A stretch of 64,000 nt of DNA from Streptomyces albipurpureus (lineage in GTDB: Bacteria; Actinomycetota; Actinomycetes; Streptomycetales; Streptomycetaceae): the NCBI RefSeq assembly GCF_023701525.1, contig NZ_JAMQAW010000002.1, positions 231,656 to 295,655 of the forward strand, written 5' to 3'. Within the stretch, counting starts at the first letter, position 1. The number at the start of each line of letters is the position of its first letter. The notes beneath the pieces are model-generated. The model was not told where the DNA came from, did no database searches, and saw nothing but the letters and a program-made list of their open reading frames with translations. Positions 18,432 through 27,019 of this stretch are shown here, one piece after another. The translations under genes were made by a program, and so were the position numbers.

Positions 18432-18643
18432 CCTCCCCCCCCCGCTCGCGCAGGGACCACGCACTGATGCGCTGAGACGTCGATCGTGGCACCAGCTCAC
18501 CCCGCTCGCTCAAGGGGCCACGGCCGCTTCGTGATCGTGAACTGGACGGTGACCGGCTCACACTCACTCGCACGGGGACTACGACGCCGTCCGCCCCGAT
18601 GCCGCCCTGGCGGACGGCTCGCCCCCCACTCTCGCGCAGGGGC
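18432..18643 (-). CRISPR. Degenerate type I-E CRISPR array (left)
   Basis: Four 29-bp repeats lie at 18432-18460, 18493-18521, 18554-18582 and 18615-18643, separated by three 32-bp spacers, giving an exact 61-bp period. The repeats differ from one another at many positions but share the I-E form: read on the minus strand they begin GTxGTCCC and end GAGCCG around a GCGCGAGCGG-like core. The array begins 79 bp beyond the end of cas6e, where cas1 and cas2 would normally be. Strong divergence between repeats means the array is old and probably not maintained. Confidence 0.72.
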
Positions 18644-18722
18644 CGCAATGAGGAGAGACAGCCGCGCGGGAGTGTCGCAACTATGAGTGCGGCAAGGCGC
18701 CGCTAGCCGCGCGCGGATGAAC

Positions 18723-19388
18723 TCATCGAGCAGGAGCAATGCTGAGAAGCCCGCATCCGTACGCTTTGCCCCGTCCGATGCCCGTAGCGAGCTTCTCACG
18801 AAGCAGCTCGACGTCGAGGACTCGGGCCGTCCCATCGAACTGTGTGCGGGCATGCTGGATTCGCTGCTTTGCGGCTGGGCCCTTGGAACCCTGGTGGCCG
18901 CGTACCGCGGCGAGCGGGTGGGCGTTGATGTGCAACGCTTCCAACCCACTCGCATTGGATTGGCGTTCCCACCATTCAACAGCGGCATTGCCGCTCAGGG
19001 CCACGACCGGCGGGAGCCCATAGGCTTCCCGAGAAGTGGTCCCCGGCTTGCGCACGGGGTTGGCCACACAACGGTAGTTGACGACCATCCCCTTGTGCAG
19101 GTTCAACAACAAGGCGTCGAGACAGCGTGTTTCGACGCTGCCGTAGCTGCCCGGCAGGCGGGAGGAGTCCGGTTCTAGGTGGCTCTGCAGGAGGATTTGC
19201 GGTCCATGTGGGCTTTCCTCTGCGCGGAACAGAACTCCGAATGCGGCCCGGGCCGGGCCTTCGACTCCGTCGGGAAACATCTGCAGCATGCGTTGGTGCA
19301 GCCGGATGCCTTGGTCGCTGCCACCGAGGTCCCTTCGGGCCTCGCGAGAACTGGGCGAGGGCACGATGCGGGTCAGCCACAAAGTCAC
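18723..19388 (-). CDS. cas6e: Type I-E CRISPR endoribonuclease Cas6e
   Basis: The product is 221 residues, a normal length for Cas6e (CasE), which cleaves pre-crRNA in the repeat hairpin and stays bound to the crRNA 3' end in Cascade. The start MTLWLTRIV matches the family N-terminus (first ferredoxin-like strand). LHQRMLQMFPDG near residue 30 includes the typical His, and the C-terminal glycine-rich loop GIGRGKAYGCGLLSIA (about 200-216) is diagnostic. The GTG start overlaps the end of cas5 by four bases. This is the last cas gene in the operon: cas1 and cas2 are absent. Confidence 0.92.
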   Translation of the reverse strand: MTLWLTRIVPSPSSREARRDLGGSDQGIRLHQRMLQMFPDGVEGPARAAFGVLFRAEESPHGPQILLQSHLEPDSSRLPGSYGSVETRCLDALLLNLHKGMVVNYRCVANPVRKPGTTSREAYGLPPVVALSGNAAVEWWERQSNASGLEALHINAHPLAAVRGHQGSKGPAAKQRIQHARTQFDGTARVLDVELLREKLATGIGRGKAYGCGLLSIAPAR

Positions 19389-20209
19389 CGGGTGCTCCTC
19401 TCCGCCTTGACGAAATGGGTGTCGATGTAGGTTTGGAGCTTTTCCAGGTAGCCGGTGCCGAAGCCCGCGTGCGTGGCATCCGGCAGGTGCACGGCACGCC
19501 GGTACAGCGGCCGGGGCCGATACCGGCGCTCCAGCGGCGCGAACGACAGCGGCTCGTCGGTGACTTCGCCGCTGTGGTGATCACCATCACCCCTGTCCGG
19601 GGCGTCCGAGTCGACGGGGAGCACCCCGAGCGGTCTGTCGCTGTAGAAGTCGGTCGGCTGCGGGCCGCGGCACGGCCTCTTGGTTGCCAGCGGCAGCCGT
19701 ACCAGGTGGTGCAAGGGATCTTCTACGGTTCCCAGCAGGAGCGGGCCCTCCGGCGGGCAGGACCGGCGGCCGAGAAAGAGAGGCCAGTGCGGGTCACGCA
19801 GGGCAGCGGCGCACAAGTGGAGCAACTCTGCGTCGTCGGAGGTGAGCGCGACGGTGAAAGCCGCGTCGGCCAGATACTGGCGCTTGGATACCAGAGTGCC
19901 CTTGCCCTCGGACCTGCGTTTCCCGTCCACAGTGATCACCGTTTCATCAGCAGGTAGCCCACCGCCTACGGTGTGGAAGTCGGACAGGACAACGCCGGGG
20001 CGGTCGACCCGTACCGTCATCGACAGCGCCGTGAGGTCGTCCAAGGGCGCCTCGCGCTCCCGCCCGAGACCTGCGGCCAGCATGCCTACAACGCCGGACC
20101 GTGTGGGGAATCTGGCTGTGTCACGCCTCAGGTACTTGCTGTGGGTGCCCCAGGACTGCAGTGGGCCTGCCAGGCGCAACAACACCCCACGGGCGTGTTT
20201 TTCGATCAC
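19385..20209 (-). CDS. cas5e: Type I-E Cascade subunit Cas5e
   Basis: The product is 274 residues. It begins with the family signature LLRLAGPLQSWGTHSKY, then RDTARFPTRSGVVGMLAAGLG, both typical of Cas5e (CasD), which caps the 5' handle of the crRNA in Cascade. Later segments (VSKRQYLADAAFTVAL near residue 108, DPHWPLFLGRRSCPPEG near 138) also match. The GTG start overlaps the cas7 stop by four bases and the end overlaps cas6e, so the genes are translationally coupled. The last 55 residues are more basic and less conserved. Confidence 0.93.
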   Translation of the reverse strand: MIEKHARGVLLRLAGPLQSWGTHSKYLRRDTARFPTRSGVVGMLAAGLGREREAPLDDLTALSMTVRVDRPGVVLSDFHTVGGGLPADETVITVDGKRRSEGKGTLVSKRQYLADAAFTVALTSDDAELLHLCAAALRDPHWPLFLGRRSCPPEGPLLLGTVEDPLHHLVRLPLATKRPCRGPQPTDFYSDRPLGVLPVDSDAPDRGDGDHHSGEVTDEPLSFAPLERRYRPRPLYRRAVHLPDATHAGFGTGYLEKLQTYIDTHFVKAERSTR

Positions 20210-21381
20210 TGCGGGGCCTCGGTCAGCGCAGCGTCGACGGCGGCGGTGACGAGAGCTTCGAAGGACGAGTGGCGCTCGCCGAGGTGCTCCAGCTTGTCGA
20301 AATGGAGGGAGGCGTGCGCCGCGTGCAGGACGCGGTCAGGGCCGAGGAGGGTGTTTGCGGCCTTGGAGTAGGCGTCGATGCCTTCAACGGAACGCGTAAC
20401 GTAGCCGCCGTGTTGAGCGGACCGTACGGGCTCCTCGAAGGCTGCGGCGAAGGACAGGGGCCGGTCGGAGCGGACCGCCACGTGGACCAGGTGCGGGAGC
20501 GAGTGCGGGGCGGTGGAGTTCTTCTTGGCCTGCGGAAGTGACTCGATGAAGGAGAGCAGGAACTGGCCGGCGAGTTCGCGGGCAGCGTTGACGGCGATGT
20601 CGTTGCCGTCGCTCAGGTTCTTGGTGAGTTCCTGTAGGTCGACTGTGGCGAACCGGTACAAGGTGCCGGTGCTGAACTCGGCAGTGCCCATGTGGCCGCT
20701 GCCTGTTTCATCGCCCTTCGTCGCGGTGACATCGTCGACAGCTGCGAAGTAGTCGAGTTCGACCTCAGTGGTGTGCGTGGTGAAGGCGTGCGCGACCTGG
20801 ACGGCACCGTCGACCCCGGCCTGGTCGACCTCGGCGAGCATGCGGCCGAAGAGGTTGATGACGCCGTTCTTCTTGAGAAGGATCTTGTCGATCTTCCCTT
20901 TCAGGGCGCTCTCGGGCTTCTTCGTACCTTTGCCAGTGAAGTCGGTCGTGATCGCGTCCTTGTGGGCTTCGGCGATGTCCGCTAGTTCCTCGACAGCGTC
21001 TTCGGGGAGGTAGATGAGCGCGTTGGTCAGGACCTTGTTCGTAATGGGCTGCTTGTCTTTACCCTTGGCCACTTCCCACTTGATGCTGCTCCCTGCCGCG
21101 ACATGCGCACCGGCACGATCGGCAAGCGCCTCATCCCACCCACGGTCGCGTAGCACTTCGGCGACCCGCTCGCCGATGCGGCGTGTGCGCAGCGCGTTGT
21201 CACCGAGTGCTTCCTGGAAGTGCTCACGGATCGCCCGCTTCCAGGACTGGCTGGAGATGCGAGTACGCAAGGCATCGCCGTAGAGCATGGTCTTCACCGA
21301 GTTGGTGTCGTCCCGATTCAGGTTCGCGTACGGAATGGGCTGGACGACGTGAATGTCGAGGAAGCGTGGCCTAAGGGCCAT
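20206..21381 (-). CDS. cas7e: Type I-E Cascade backbone subunit Cas7e
   Basis: The product is 391 residues with the family start FLDIHVVQPIPYANLNRDDT and the downstream SSQSWKRAIREHF, which mark Cas7e (CasC/Cse4), the crRNA-binding backbone of Cascade present in several copies. Further family features are LFGRMLAEV near residue 175, AHAFTTHTTEVELDYFAAVDD near 195 and GTAEFSTGTLYRFATVDL near 235. The gene lies 24 bp after cse2 and overlaps cas5. Length and motifs look normal, with no sign of decay. Confidence 0.94.
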   Translation of the reverse strand: MALRPRFLDIHVVQPIPYANLNRDDTNSVKTMLYGDALRTRISSQSWKRAIREHFQEALGDNALRTRRIGERVAEVLRDRGWDEALADRAGAHVAAGSSIKWEVAKGKDKQPITNKVLTNALIYLPEDAVEELADIAEAHKDAITTDFTGKGTKKPESALKGKIDKILLKKNGVINLFGRMLAEVDQAGVDGAVQVAHAFTTHTTEVELDYFAAVDDVTATKGDETGSGHMGTAEFSTGTLYRFATVDLQELTKNLSDGNDIAVNAARELAGQFLLSFIESLPQAKKNSTAPHSLPHLVHVAVRSDRPLSFAAAFEEPVRSAQHGGYVTRSVEGIDAYSKAANTLLGPDRVLHAAHASLHFDKLEHLGERHSSFEALVTAAVDAALTEAPQ

Positions 21382-21405
21382 CAGGGATCTCCTGTGGGTG
21401 AGGGG

Positions 21406-22071
21406 TCAGTCCCGGTCTGCACGGGCGGTGATCCGGTAGAAGTCCTGCAGCCAGCGGCGACTGATACGCCCCGACTGGTAGGGCCAGTTGACGAGGTCTG
21501 CCAGCAACTGTCCCCAATCAATGGGGGTACCGGTGGAGCGCACCTGATTCACTGCGGCGGGGAGGTGCAGATGGATGCCGCGGAGACTCTGCCGCGTCAG
21601 AAGGTTGATGCGGCTCTCAGCGGCGCTCATCCGCATGGAGGCGCCCTTCGCGATGACGGCTTGTCCCAGAGTGGCACCGAACGAGGAGCCGTACCGGGTG
21701 AGCTCTGACGAGGCGGCCTCCTCGTCCGGTTCTCCGCGCTCCTGAAGAACCTGCCTGCCTTGTTCGGCTGCGGTGTCTTCGTCGTCTTCCTGGTCGGGCG
21801 CGAAGGTGTGTCGGGGCTGTGCCGCGATCAGCGAGGCTACCGTGTAGTGAGCCTGCGCTGTTTGGTCATCGCACGCTTCCGGCAGGCGCGGCGTCAGCAG
21901 CCGGTGCATGGGGCGAGCACGCGGGTGGTCCAGATCGCGGCGTAGGCCCGCGCGCAGGGCCGCACGGGCTCCAGGGTCCACGCGGCACAGGCGTTCGATA
22001 CTCAAGGCGAAAGCGGCATACGAGGCGCGAGTCCTCTGGCTCTTGCTCGCTTCAGGGGCTTGGAAGGTCAC
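21406..22071 (-). CDS. cse2: Type I-E Cascade small subunit Cse2 (Cas11e)
   Basis: The product is 221 residues, predominantly helical. It resembles Cse2/CasB, the small subunit that contacts the displaced DNA strand. Visible features are RASYAAFALSIERLCRVDPGARAALRAGLRR near the start and, at the C-terminus, AAESRINLLTRQSLRGIHLHL and WGQLLADLVNWPYQSGRIS, which match Cse2. There is a Glu/Asp-rich linker at about residues 92-118 that is longer than usual. The position between cas8e and cas7e agrees with the standard I-E gene order. Confidence 0.88.
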   Translation of the reverse strand: MTFQAPEASKSQRTRASYAAFALSIERLCRVDPGARAALRAGLRRDLDHPRARPMHRLLTPRLPEACDDQTAQAHYTVASLIAAQPRHTFAPDQEDDEDTAAEQGRQVLQERGEPDEEAASSELTRYGSSFGATLGQAVIAKGASMRMSAAESRINLLTRQSLRGIHLHLPAAVNQVRSTGTPIDWGQLLADLVNWPYQSGRISRRWLQDFYRITARADRD

Positions 22072-22099
22072 TGCCTGTCCTCGGGTCGGCGGGCGACGG

Positions 22100-23710
22100 T
22101 CACGACTTCTTGGCCGCCCTTTTCGTTTTCGATTGATCCATCGCCTTGTGCGGGTCTTTCAGCGCGGCGAGGATGACCGTCTTCGCCTTCGTGACAGCCT
22201 TCGCGCCCCGTGAAGTGCGTGTCACGGAGTCGGTCACCGACTCGTACGCATCGAGTGCATGCCGCCCGAAAGCCAGGCACGCGGCCTCGAAGTCGAACTC
22301 GGAGTCCACAGCGCCGTCAGAGCGGGTCAACCGCCGGAACCTGGACCAGAACTCGTCCTCCGCCGACGGCCAGTACCGTGCCGCTACCGCATCCAGCCAG
22401 GCGCCAGGGTCGTTCTTCTTGTCATCCGTGTACTTCAGCCACGCTTCCTTCACGGCCTGCTCCAGCCGGCCCCCGAAGAGCTCGCCGAGTTCGCGGAGCT
22501 GACGTACGGGCAGATCGGCGCTCACCACGTCTTCCTCCACTCGGGACAGAAGTACGGGAGTCGTGGAGTCGACGAACTGATAGTTGGCCGACTGACTGGC
22601 GTCCTGTTCGAAGCCGAGCGCACGTACTCGCAAGTACTCGCTGACGTCAAAGGCGTGGTCCATCACCTTCGGCTGGATGGGGCTTGCGTCGTCCAGCTGT
22701 TTGAGCAGAAGGGCGTCGATGTCCCGCCAGAGAGAACGGGAGGAGCGTGCGAGCCGGGGGAAGGTCTCTCCATCCTTGCCGATGTCCCAAATCAGGTAGT
22801 CGTCTTCCGGCCGGATCCGTTCGGCGTTGTAGGCCCAGGTGATATAGGCGTCAGCGGTGTGCTCGCCGTCTCGGGAGGGGACGAGATAGAGAGCGTGCTG
22901 TGAACAGGCGGTGAGCCGTGAGCACGGGCCCTGTGGCTCGGGCATCGGTTTGAGCGGGTCCGAGAGGTCTTCGCGCTCCCACGGGCACAGGTCGGTCTGC
23001 CGGCTGACGTCTCCATCCGGCGGGGTCAGACCTGCCAGCAGCGTCAGGAAGAGGTTGTCGCACTCCGGGTGATACGACAGCGCAGCTCGCAGTGGCGATG
23101 CCTTCGCGTAGTGGTGGCTCACATGGTCGACTGCACGCCTTGAGAGGGCGCCGGGGGCTCCCCAGTAATGCCAGGTCAGCAGCGACAGCGCCGCCTGCGA
23201 AAGGCTGGGAAGTACGAGCTTGTCATGACTCCAGTGCCCGAACCAGGAATGGTTGTTGCCCGCCGACCGGCTCATGACCAGCTTGTGGACCCCGGCCGTT
23301 TGGTTCCTGTCGCACTGGTCGGGGAGGCGAGGGTCCTGAAGCCAGGGACGATCGCGATCGAACAGGTCGAATCGGTGGGTCCACTGGTCGAAGTAGCCGG
23401 CGATGCCGGCCTTGCGGCCGTCGGGGAGTTCGATGCTCTGCTCAGGAAACCCCTGCTCGAGGATCTCCTCACGCCGATCACCCCAGCTTCCAGGACCGGC
23501 CTCGTCCAGAGCGGTGATCCGGGCGGTGAGCGCGTACAGCAAGCGCAGCAGCGCCGAGTGAGCCGGAGCTTCCGGGATCAGCAGCGTGCGAATCTCTCGC
23601 GCATACAGGAACAGACTCCTGAGGCCCACTTGCGGTGGGCCTGACTCCCCCTCCAGCCATGCGACAGGAATCCATGGCTGGTCGATCAGATTGGACGCAG
23701 GCGTGGCCAC
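22100..23710 (-). CDS. cas8e: Type I-E Cascade large subunit Cas8e (Cse1)
   Basis: The product is 536 residues. It begins NLIDQPWIPVAWLEG, the standard Cse1/CasA start, followed by AYxLLRLLYALTARITALD-type helices, FDLFDRDRPWLQDPRL near residue 114 and NHSWFGHWSHDKLVLPSLSQAAL near 152. The family recognises the PAM and recruits Cas3. The C-terminal 35 residues are Lys/Arg-rich (VTKAKTVILAALK...), probably the end of the four-helix bundle plus a basic tail. It sits 64 bp downstream of cas3 and 28 bp upstream of cse2. Confidence 0.93.
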   Translation of the reverse strand: MATPASNLIDQPWIPVAWLEGESGPPQVGLRSLFLYAREIRTLLIPEAPAHSALLRLLYALTARITALDEAGPGSWGDRREEILEQGFPEQSIELPDGRKAGIAGYFDQWTHRFDLFDRDRPWLQDPRLPDQCDRNQTAGVHKLVMSRSAGNNHSWFGHWSHDKLVLPSLSQAALSLLTWHYWGAPGALSRRAVDHVSHHYAKASPLRAALSYHPECDNLFLTLLAGLTPPDGDVSRQTDLCPWEREDLSDPLKPMPEPQGPCSRLTACSQHALYLVPSRDGEHTADAYITWAYNAERIRPEDDYLIWDIGKDGETFPRLARSSRSLWRDIDALLLKQLDDASPIQPKVMDHAFDVSEYLRVRALGFEQDASQSANYQFVDSTTPVLLSRVEEDVVSADLPVRQLRELGELFGGRLEQAVKEAWLKYTDDKKNDPGAWLDAVAARYWPSAEDEFWSRFRRLTRSDGAVDSEFDFEAACLAFGRHALDAYESVTDSVTRTSRGAKAVTKAKTVILAALKDPHKAMDQSKTKRAAKKS

Positions 23711-23774
23711 GCCCCTCCCCCCGTGGTCGGACGTCCACTGAATGCTAGACGGACGTACGGGGCGGAGTGGGCGT

Positions 23775-26501
23775 TTACGGCAACTGGTCGATCGTCAGGC
23801 CATGTTCGGTCATGCAGAATCGGTGCTTGGGGCTTGTGTACACCCACCTACCGTCTTCCAATTGTTTCAGGTTCAGCCGGAGGACATTGTTGAGGGCTGC
23901 CATGTCGCGCCAGGCAGCGTTGGCATCGCCCTCCACGGCCTCGACGAGTCGCTTCGGTACCGGTATCAGATAGGGGACGAGCTGGCCCGGCGCAGGTCTC
24001 CCTTTGGCCCTGCGCTCAAGTCTCTGCTCCAGAACGCCGTCCTCCAGGAGATGCACAGTCCTGCCTTGCAGGTCGCGCCCGGGGTACAGACACACCACAT
24101 GCACCGTCTCCTCGCCGAGCACGGAGGAGAGCAGCTCGGGCTCCACGCCTGGGTGATCGCGGCTCAGCAGGCCGAGGTCGCCATCGAGCTCCCGCGGTCC
24201 AGGCACCTCAAGCCAACGCGCAGTACCGCTCGCTCTGCCTTCACGAACCATGCGCCGGTTGTCGAGCTGCTGGAGCTCGCGCGCCACCGGCCACCCCAGC
24301 CTGTCGACGATCTCGTCGGCATACACCTCATCCAGTAGCGAGGGCAGTTCTTCGGGCAGAGCAACCGTCCTGCCGGTCCCCAGGAGCAGGTCAGTCCGCC
24401 ACAACAGCGCGGCATCGTCCCGTTCCGACGCGTTGTCCGCTCGGAGCACCACCAGCCTCGACCGATCACCCACACTCTGCACCGCACGGGCCAACAAGTC
24501 CGCGAGCGGCGCCGGTCCAGATATCACGAGGTCGAAATGCAGGCCCCGGACATGTTCCAGCATCGACGTCGTCACCAGCACGGAGGGGCTGGAAACTTCA
24601 CCAGCTGGGGCGAAGGTACTCCGGCAGGCTGCGAGACGCTGCCATCGGTCTTTGTTGGGCATCTGTTCATGGATCAGGGTCACATCCAGACCAGGAAGAT
24701 CCTTTGCGAGCTGATGGAACGTGCGGATGGCTTCCGCAGGCGTCGATCGGTAGACGGCGGCTCTTCCCTTGCCGGCTGCGACGATCGGTGCAAGAGCCGT
24801 CTGGATCTCGCCATACGGCGTACCGTCGACGACGGTGATGCTGAGCGTGCTGGCGCGAGCGGACCCGGCAGGCTGCTGGGGCAAGTGCCCGCTTCCGGAC
24901 TGAGCATCCACGAACGACCACCCTGGCGACCGACGGGGCTGCATCACTGGCTCTCCACCCCCTCCTGCGCCCCGGCGGTAGGCCGCCAGCATCGCGTCCA
25001 CCGACTTGTCCGCAGCCGTCGCGGCCAGGACAACTGGGATCCGCAACGCTGCGGCCCACTCCAGGAACCGGAGCATCAGCTTCTGCCCCCAGGCGCCGCG
25101 GGCATGGGTTTCATCCACCACGACGACCTTGCTGGAAAGAGCAAAGAGCCTCATGACGTTGAACTTCACCGGCATGACAGCCTGTAGAAGTTCGTCCACC
25201 GTCCCCGTGCCGAGCGCAGCTAATAGGGCGCGGTGATGGGAGTTGAGCCAGCTGTTCGCTGTCGGGGCCCACTCCTCACCAGGCTCCGCGCTGACCCCGT
25301 CGGTCGCATTGGCGCGCGCCCACTGCTCCGCGGCTTCCGCCGGCTTCAACCGGGAGGAGCTGTGGAGCAGCAGCGACCGCCAGGGGCCAGTCAGTGCCTG
25401 CTCGGCGAAGGCATGCACCTGCGCCATGTGGCTGTCAGCCGCTGAACCGGTCGGCAGGGCATAGAAGAGGCCCCGCGCGCCCGCTGCATGCCCAAGGACT
25501 GCCGCTGCGTGAAGAGCCGCTTCCGTACGGTCCTCTGACGGTGGAGCCGTCACGACCACCATGCCCGGCCCGTGTTCGGCCACCAGATCAGGCACCTGGC
25601 GAGCCATGCTTGCCCCAAGACCAGTCTCCCCGGCACCGTGAGCAGAGTCCGCCGGCCGGGCGAAACCGGTCCCGAGCAGGTCCGTCTGCTGCAACAGACG
25701 GGGAGCCGCCGCGCGGGCGATCTGCCAGTAGGCGTCCAGGTCGTCGGGAGTTCCAGCCCATCCCACTTCCCTGAGCCGGGTCCGGATCTCCTCTTCGATA
25801 CTGGCCAGCCAGTCCGACAAGGTCACCAACCCCGTCAGGACAACAGCCGCTCCTGGCGTCATCCGACCCTGCGGAACCGACTTCACCCCGACCACTCTGC
25901 GCACCTCGTCGAAGTGGATCCGCCGCTGTTCCTCCCAACTTCCCGCACCCATACCGGGGTGACGCGCCGCAGGGCACCGCGAGTCCTTGTCGTAGACCAC
26001 CGGGTGAAAACGACCACCGTGCCCACCAAGCAGCTGGGCCACCGCATGACTGAGCTGGGACTGCGGACGCCGCTTCGACGACGGATAGCCGATCTCCTTG
26101 AAGATCCCCACTAGCCACCAGTGCGCCGCCGCTTCGTGCGACTGCCTGTCCTGCGCGGCGCCAGCACCGAATGCGTACCCCGGCTCACCACTCAGCTCCT
26201 GAGCCCGCAGCTTTCCCCCGTACTTCGGTCCACCCTGGTGCAGCTGGAACGGCACGCTGATCTTCCCGATGTCATGCAGCCCCGCCCAGAATGCCGCGAA
26301 CGTCCGCGCCTGCTCATCCGCAACCTGCAGCGCCGCCGCCACGATGCTCCGCTGGTGCACGGTCAGCAGCTCATCCCAGACGACCTCAGCGACGGCAGCC
26401 GTGTCCAGCAGGTGACAAACCAATGGGTGCGTATGGGGTACACCGCGGGCGTCCTTGCCCAGCCCGGCAGCCTTGCCCCAGAGGCGGGAGTCCAGAAGCA
26501 T
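23775..26501 (-). CDS. cas3: Cas3-like HD nuclease/helicase with degenerate helicase motifs
   Basis: The product is 908 residues from an ATG preceded by AAGGAG. The HD nuclease part keeps H25/H30 (THPLVCH), H76-D77 (WAGLHDIGK), H122 (QSHEAA) and LGGHGGRF near 161, where most Cas3 proteins have GGHHGRF. In the helicase part Walker A should read like PTGxGKTEAAL but is APPSEDRTEAAL (residues 319-330), so the P-loop glycines and lysine are missing. Walker B DETH (463-466) is kept. The motif-V and motif-VI regions (VTTSMLEHVRG, then ARAVQSVGDRS) lack the usual QRAGRLxRH signature. The gene has no frameshift and heads the I-E operon. Its nuclease may still work; ATP-driven unwinding is doubtful. 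Confidence 0.9.
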   Translation of the reverse strand: MLLDSRLWGKAAGLGKDARGVPHTHPLVCHLLDTAAVAEVVWDELLTVHQRSIVAAALQVADEQARTFAAFWAGLHDIGKISVPFQLHQGGPKYGGKLRAQELSGEPGYAFGAGAAQDRQSHEAAAHWWLVGIFKEIGYPSSKRRPQSQLSHAVAQLLGGHGGRFHPVVYDKDSRCPAARHPGMGAGSWEEQRRIHFDEVRRVVGVKSVPQGRMTPGAAVVLTGLVTLSDWLASIEEEIRTRLREVGWAGTPDDLDAYWQIARAAAPRLLQQTDLLGTGFARPADSAHGAGETGLGASMARQVPDLVAEHGPGMVVVTAPPSEDRTEAALHAAAVLGHAAGARGLFYALPTGSAADSHMAQVHAFAEQALTGPWRSLLLHSSSRLKPAEAAEQWARANATDGVSAEPGEEWAPTANSWLNSHHRALLAALGTGTVDELLQAVMPVKFNVMRLFALSSKVVVVDETHARGAWGQKLMLRFLEWAAALRIPVVLAATAADKSVDAMLAAYRRGAGGGGEPVMQPRRSPGWSFVDAQSGSGHLPQQPAGSARASTLSITVVDGTPYGEIQTALAPIVAAGKGRAAVYRSTPAEAIRTFHQLAKDLPGLDVTLIHEQMPNKDRWQRLAACRSTFAPAGEVSSPSVLVTTSMLEHVRGLHFDLVISGPAPLADLLARAVQSVGDRSRLVVLRADNASERDDAALLWRTDLLLGTGRTVALPEELPSLLDEVYADEIVDRLGWPVARELQQLDNRRMVREGRASGTARWLEVPGPRELDGDLGLLSRDHPGVEPELLSSVLGEETVHVVCLYPGRDLQGRTVHLLEDGVLEQRLERRAKGRPAPGQLVPYLIPVPKRLVEAVEGDANAAWRDMAALNNVLRLNLKQLEDGRWVYTSPKHRFCMTEHGLTIDQLP

Positions 26502-26793
26502 GGTGCTCCTTGTCACGGGTTCGGTGCAGGTGTGCTTCCGAAGAACGCGGCACAAGCAGCCAGGCTCGCAACGCCTCGTCGCCTTCCAGCGTCCTGTGAA
26601 GACCGGCGCAGGGGAATCCGGTCACCGCGGGTGCACAACTTCGTCGTCCCGTAGAGTACTTACTGCTGCACGCCTCCCTGGTAGGTGCGCGGAATCCCAT
26701 TGACTCTCCAGTCGACGGCACATCGAGACGAACGCATGACCCTCCCGAGGGACGTGTCGCACTCTCGGTTGTCTAGCGCGCTCTGGAGAAACA

Positions 26794-26913
26794 GTGTCCC
26801 GGTTCCTGCGGAAGTTCGTCCTGCGACGCGAGGTCCTCCTTGAGGTCTCCCTCGTGGTGGTCAGCTCGGTACTCGGTGCCCTGATCAACGAACTCGTCAG
26901 CTGGCTCTTCTGA
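26794..26913 (+). CDS. 39-residue membrane peptide with its own terminator
   Basis: GTG at 26794 follows a good ribosome site (GGAG, 6-nt spacer). The product has a basic N-terminus (SRFLRKFVLRREV) and one hydrophobic segment (VSLVVVSSVLGALI), ending ELVSWLF. Seven bases after the stop a perfect 11-bp hairpin follows. Ribosome site, compact size, a membrane-helix profile and a terminator together argue for a real gene. It is divergent from cas3 and lies between cas3 and the right CRISPR array. Small membrane peptides of this type can be toxins or regulators, but I do not recognise a family. Confidence 0.55.
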   Translation: MSRFLRKFVLRREVLLEVSLVVVSSVLGALINELVSWLF

Positions 26914-26919
26914 GCCAAC

Positions 26920-26945
26920 GGTGACGGACCCAGGGGTCCGTCACC
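26920..26945 (+). terminator. Perfect hairpin terminator
   Basis: GGTGACGGACC (26920-26930) pairs with GGTCCGTCACC (26935-26945) across a CAGG loop. The 11-bp perfect stem begins 7 bases after the stop of the 39-residue peptide gene. There is no T-run, as is common in Streptomyces terminators. Confidence 0.75.
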
Positions 26946-27019
26946 TCCTACATGCTGAGGATGTCTCGCTGGCTGCCGATGTGTCCCCACTACGGCTATG
27001 TCTTCCCTCGCCTCCGGCA

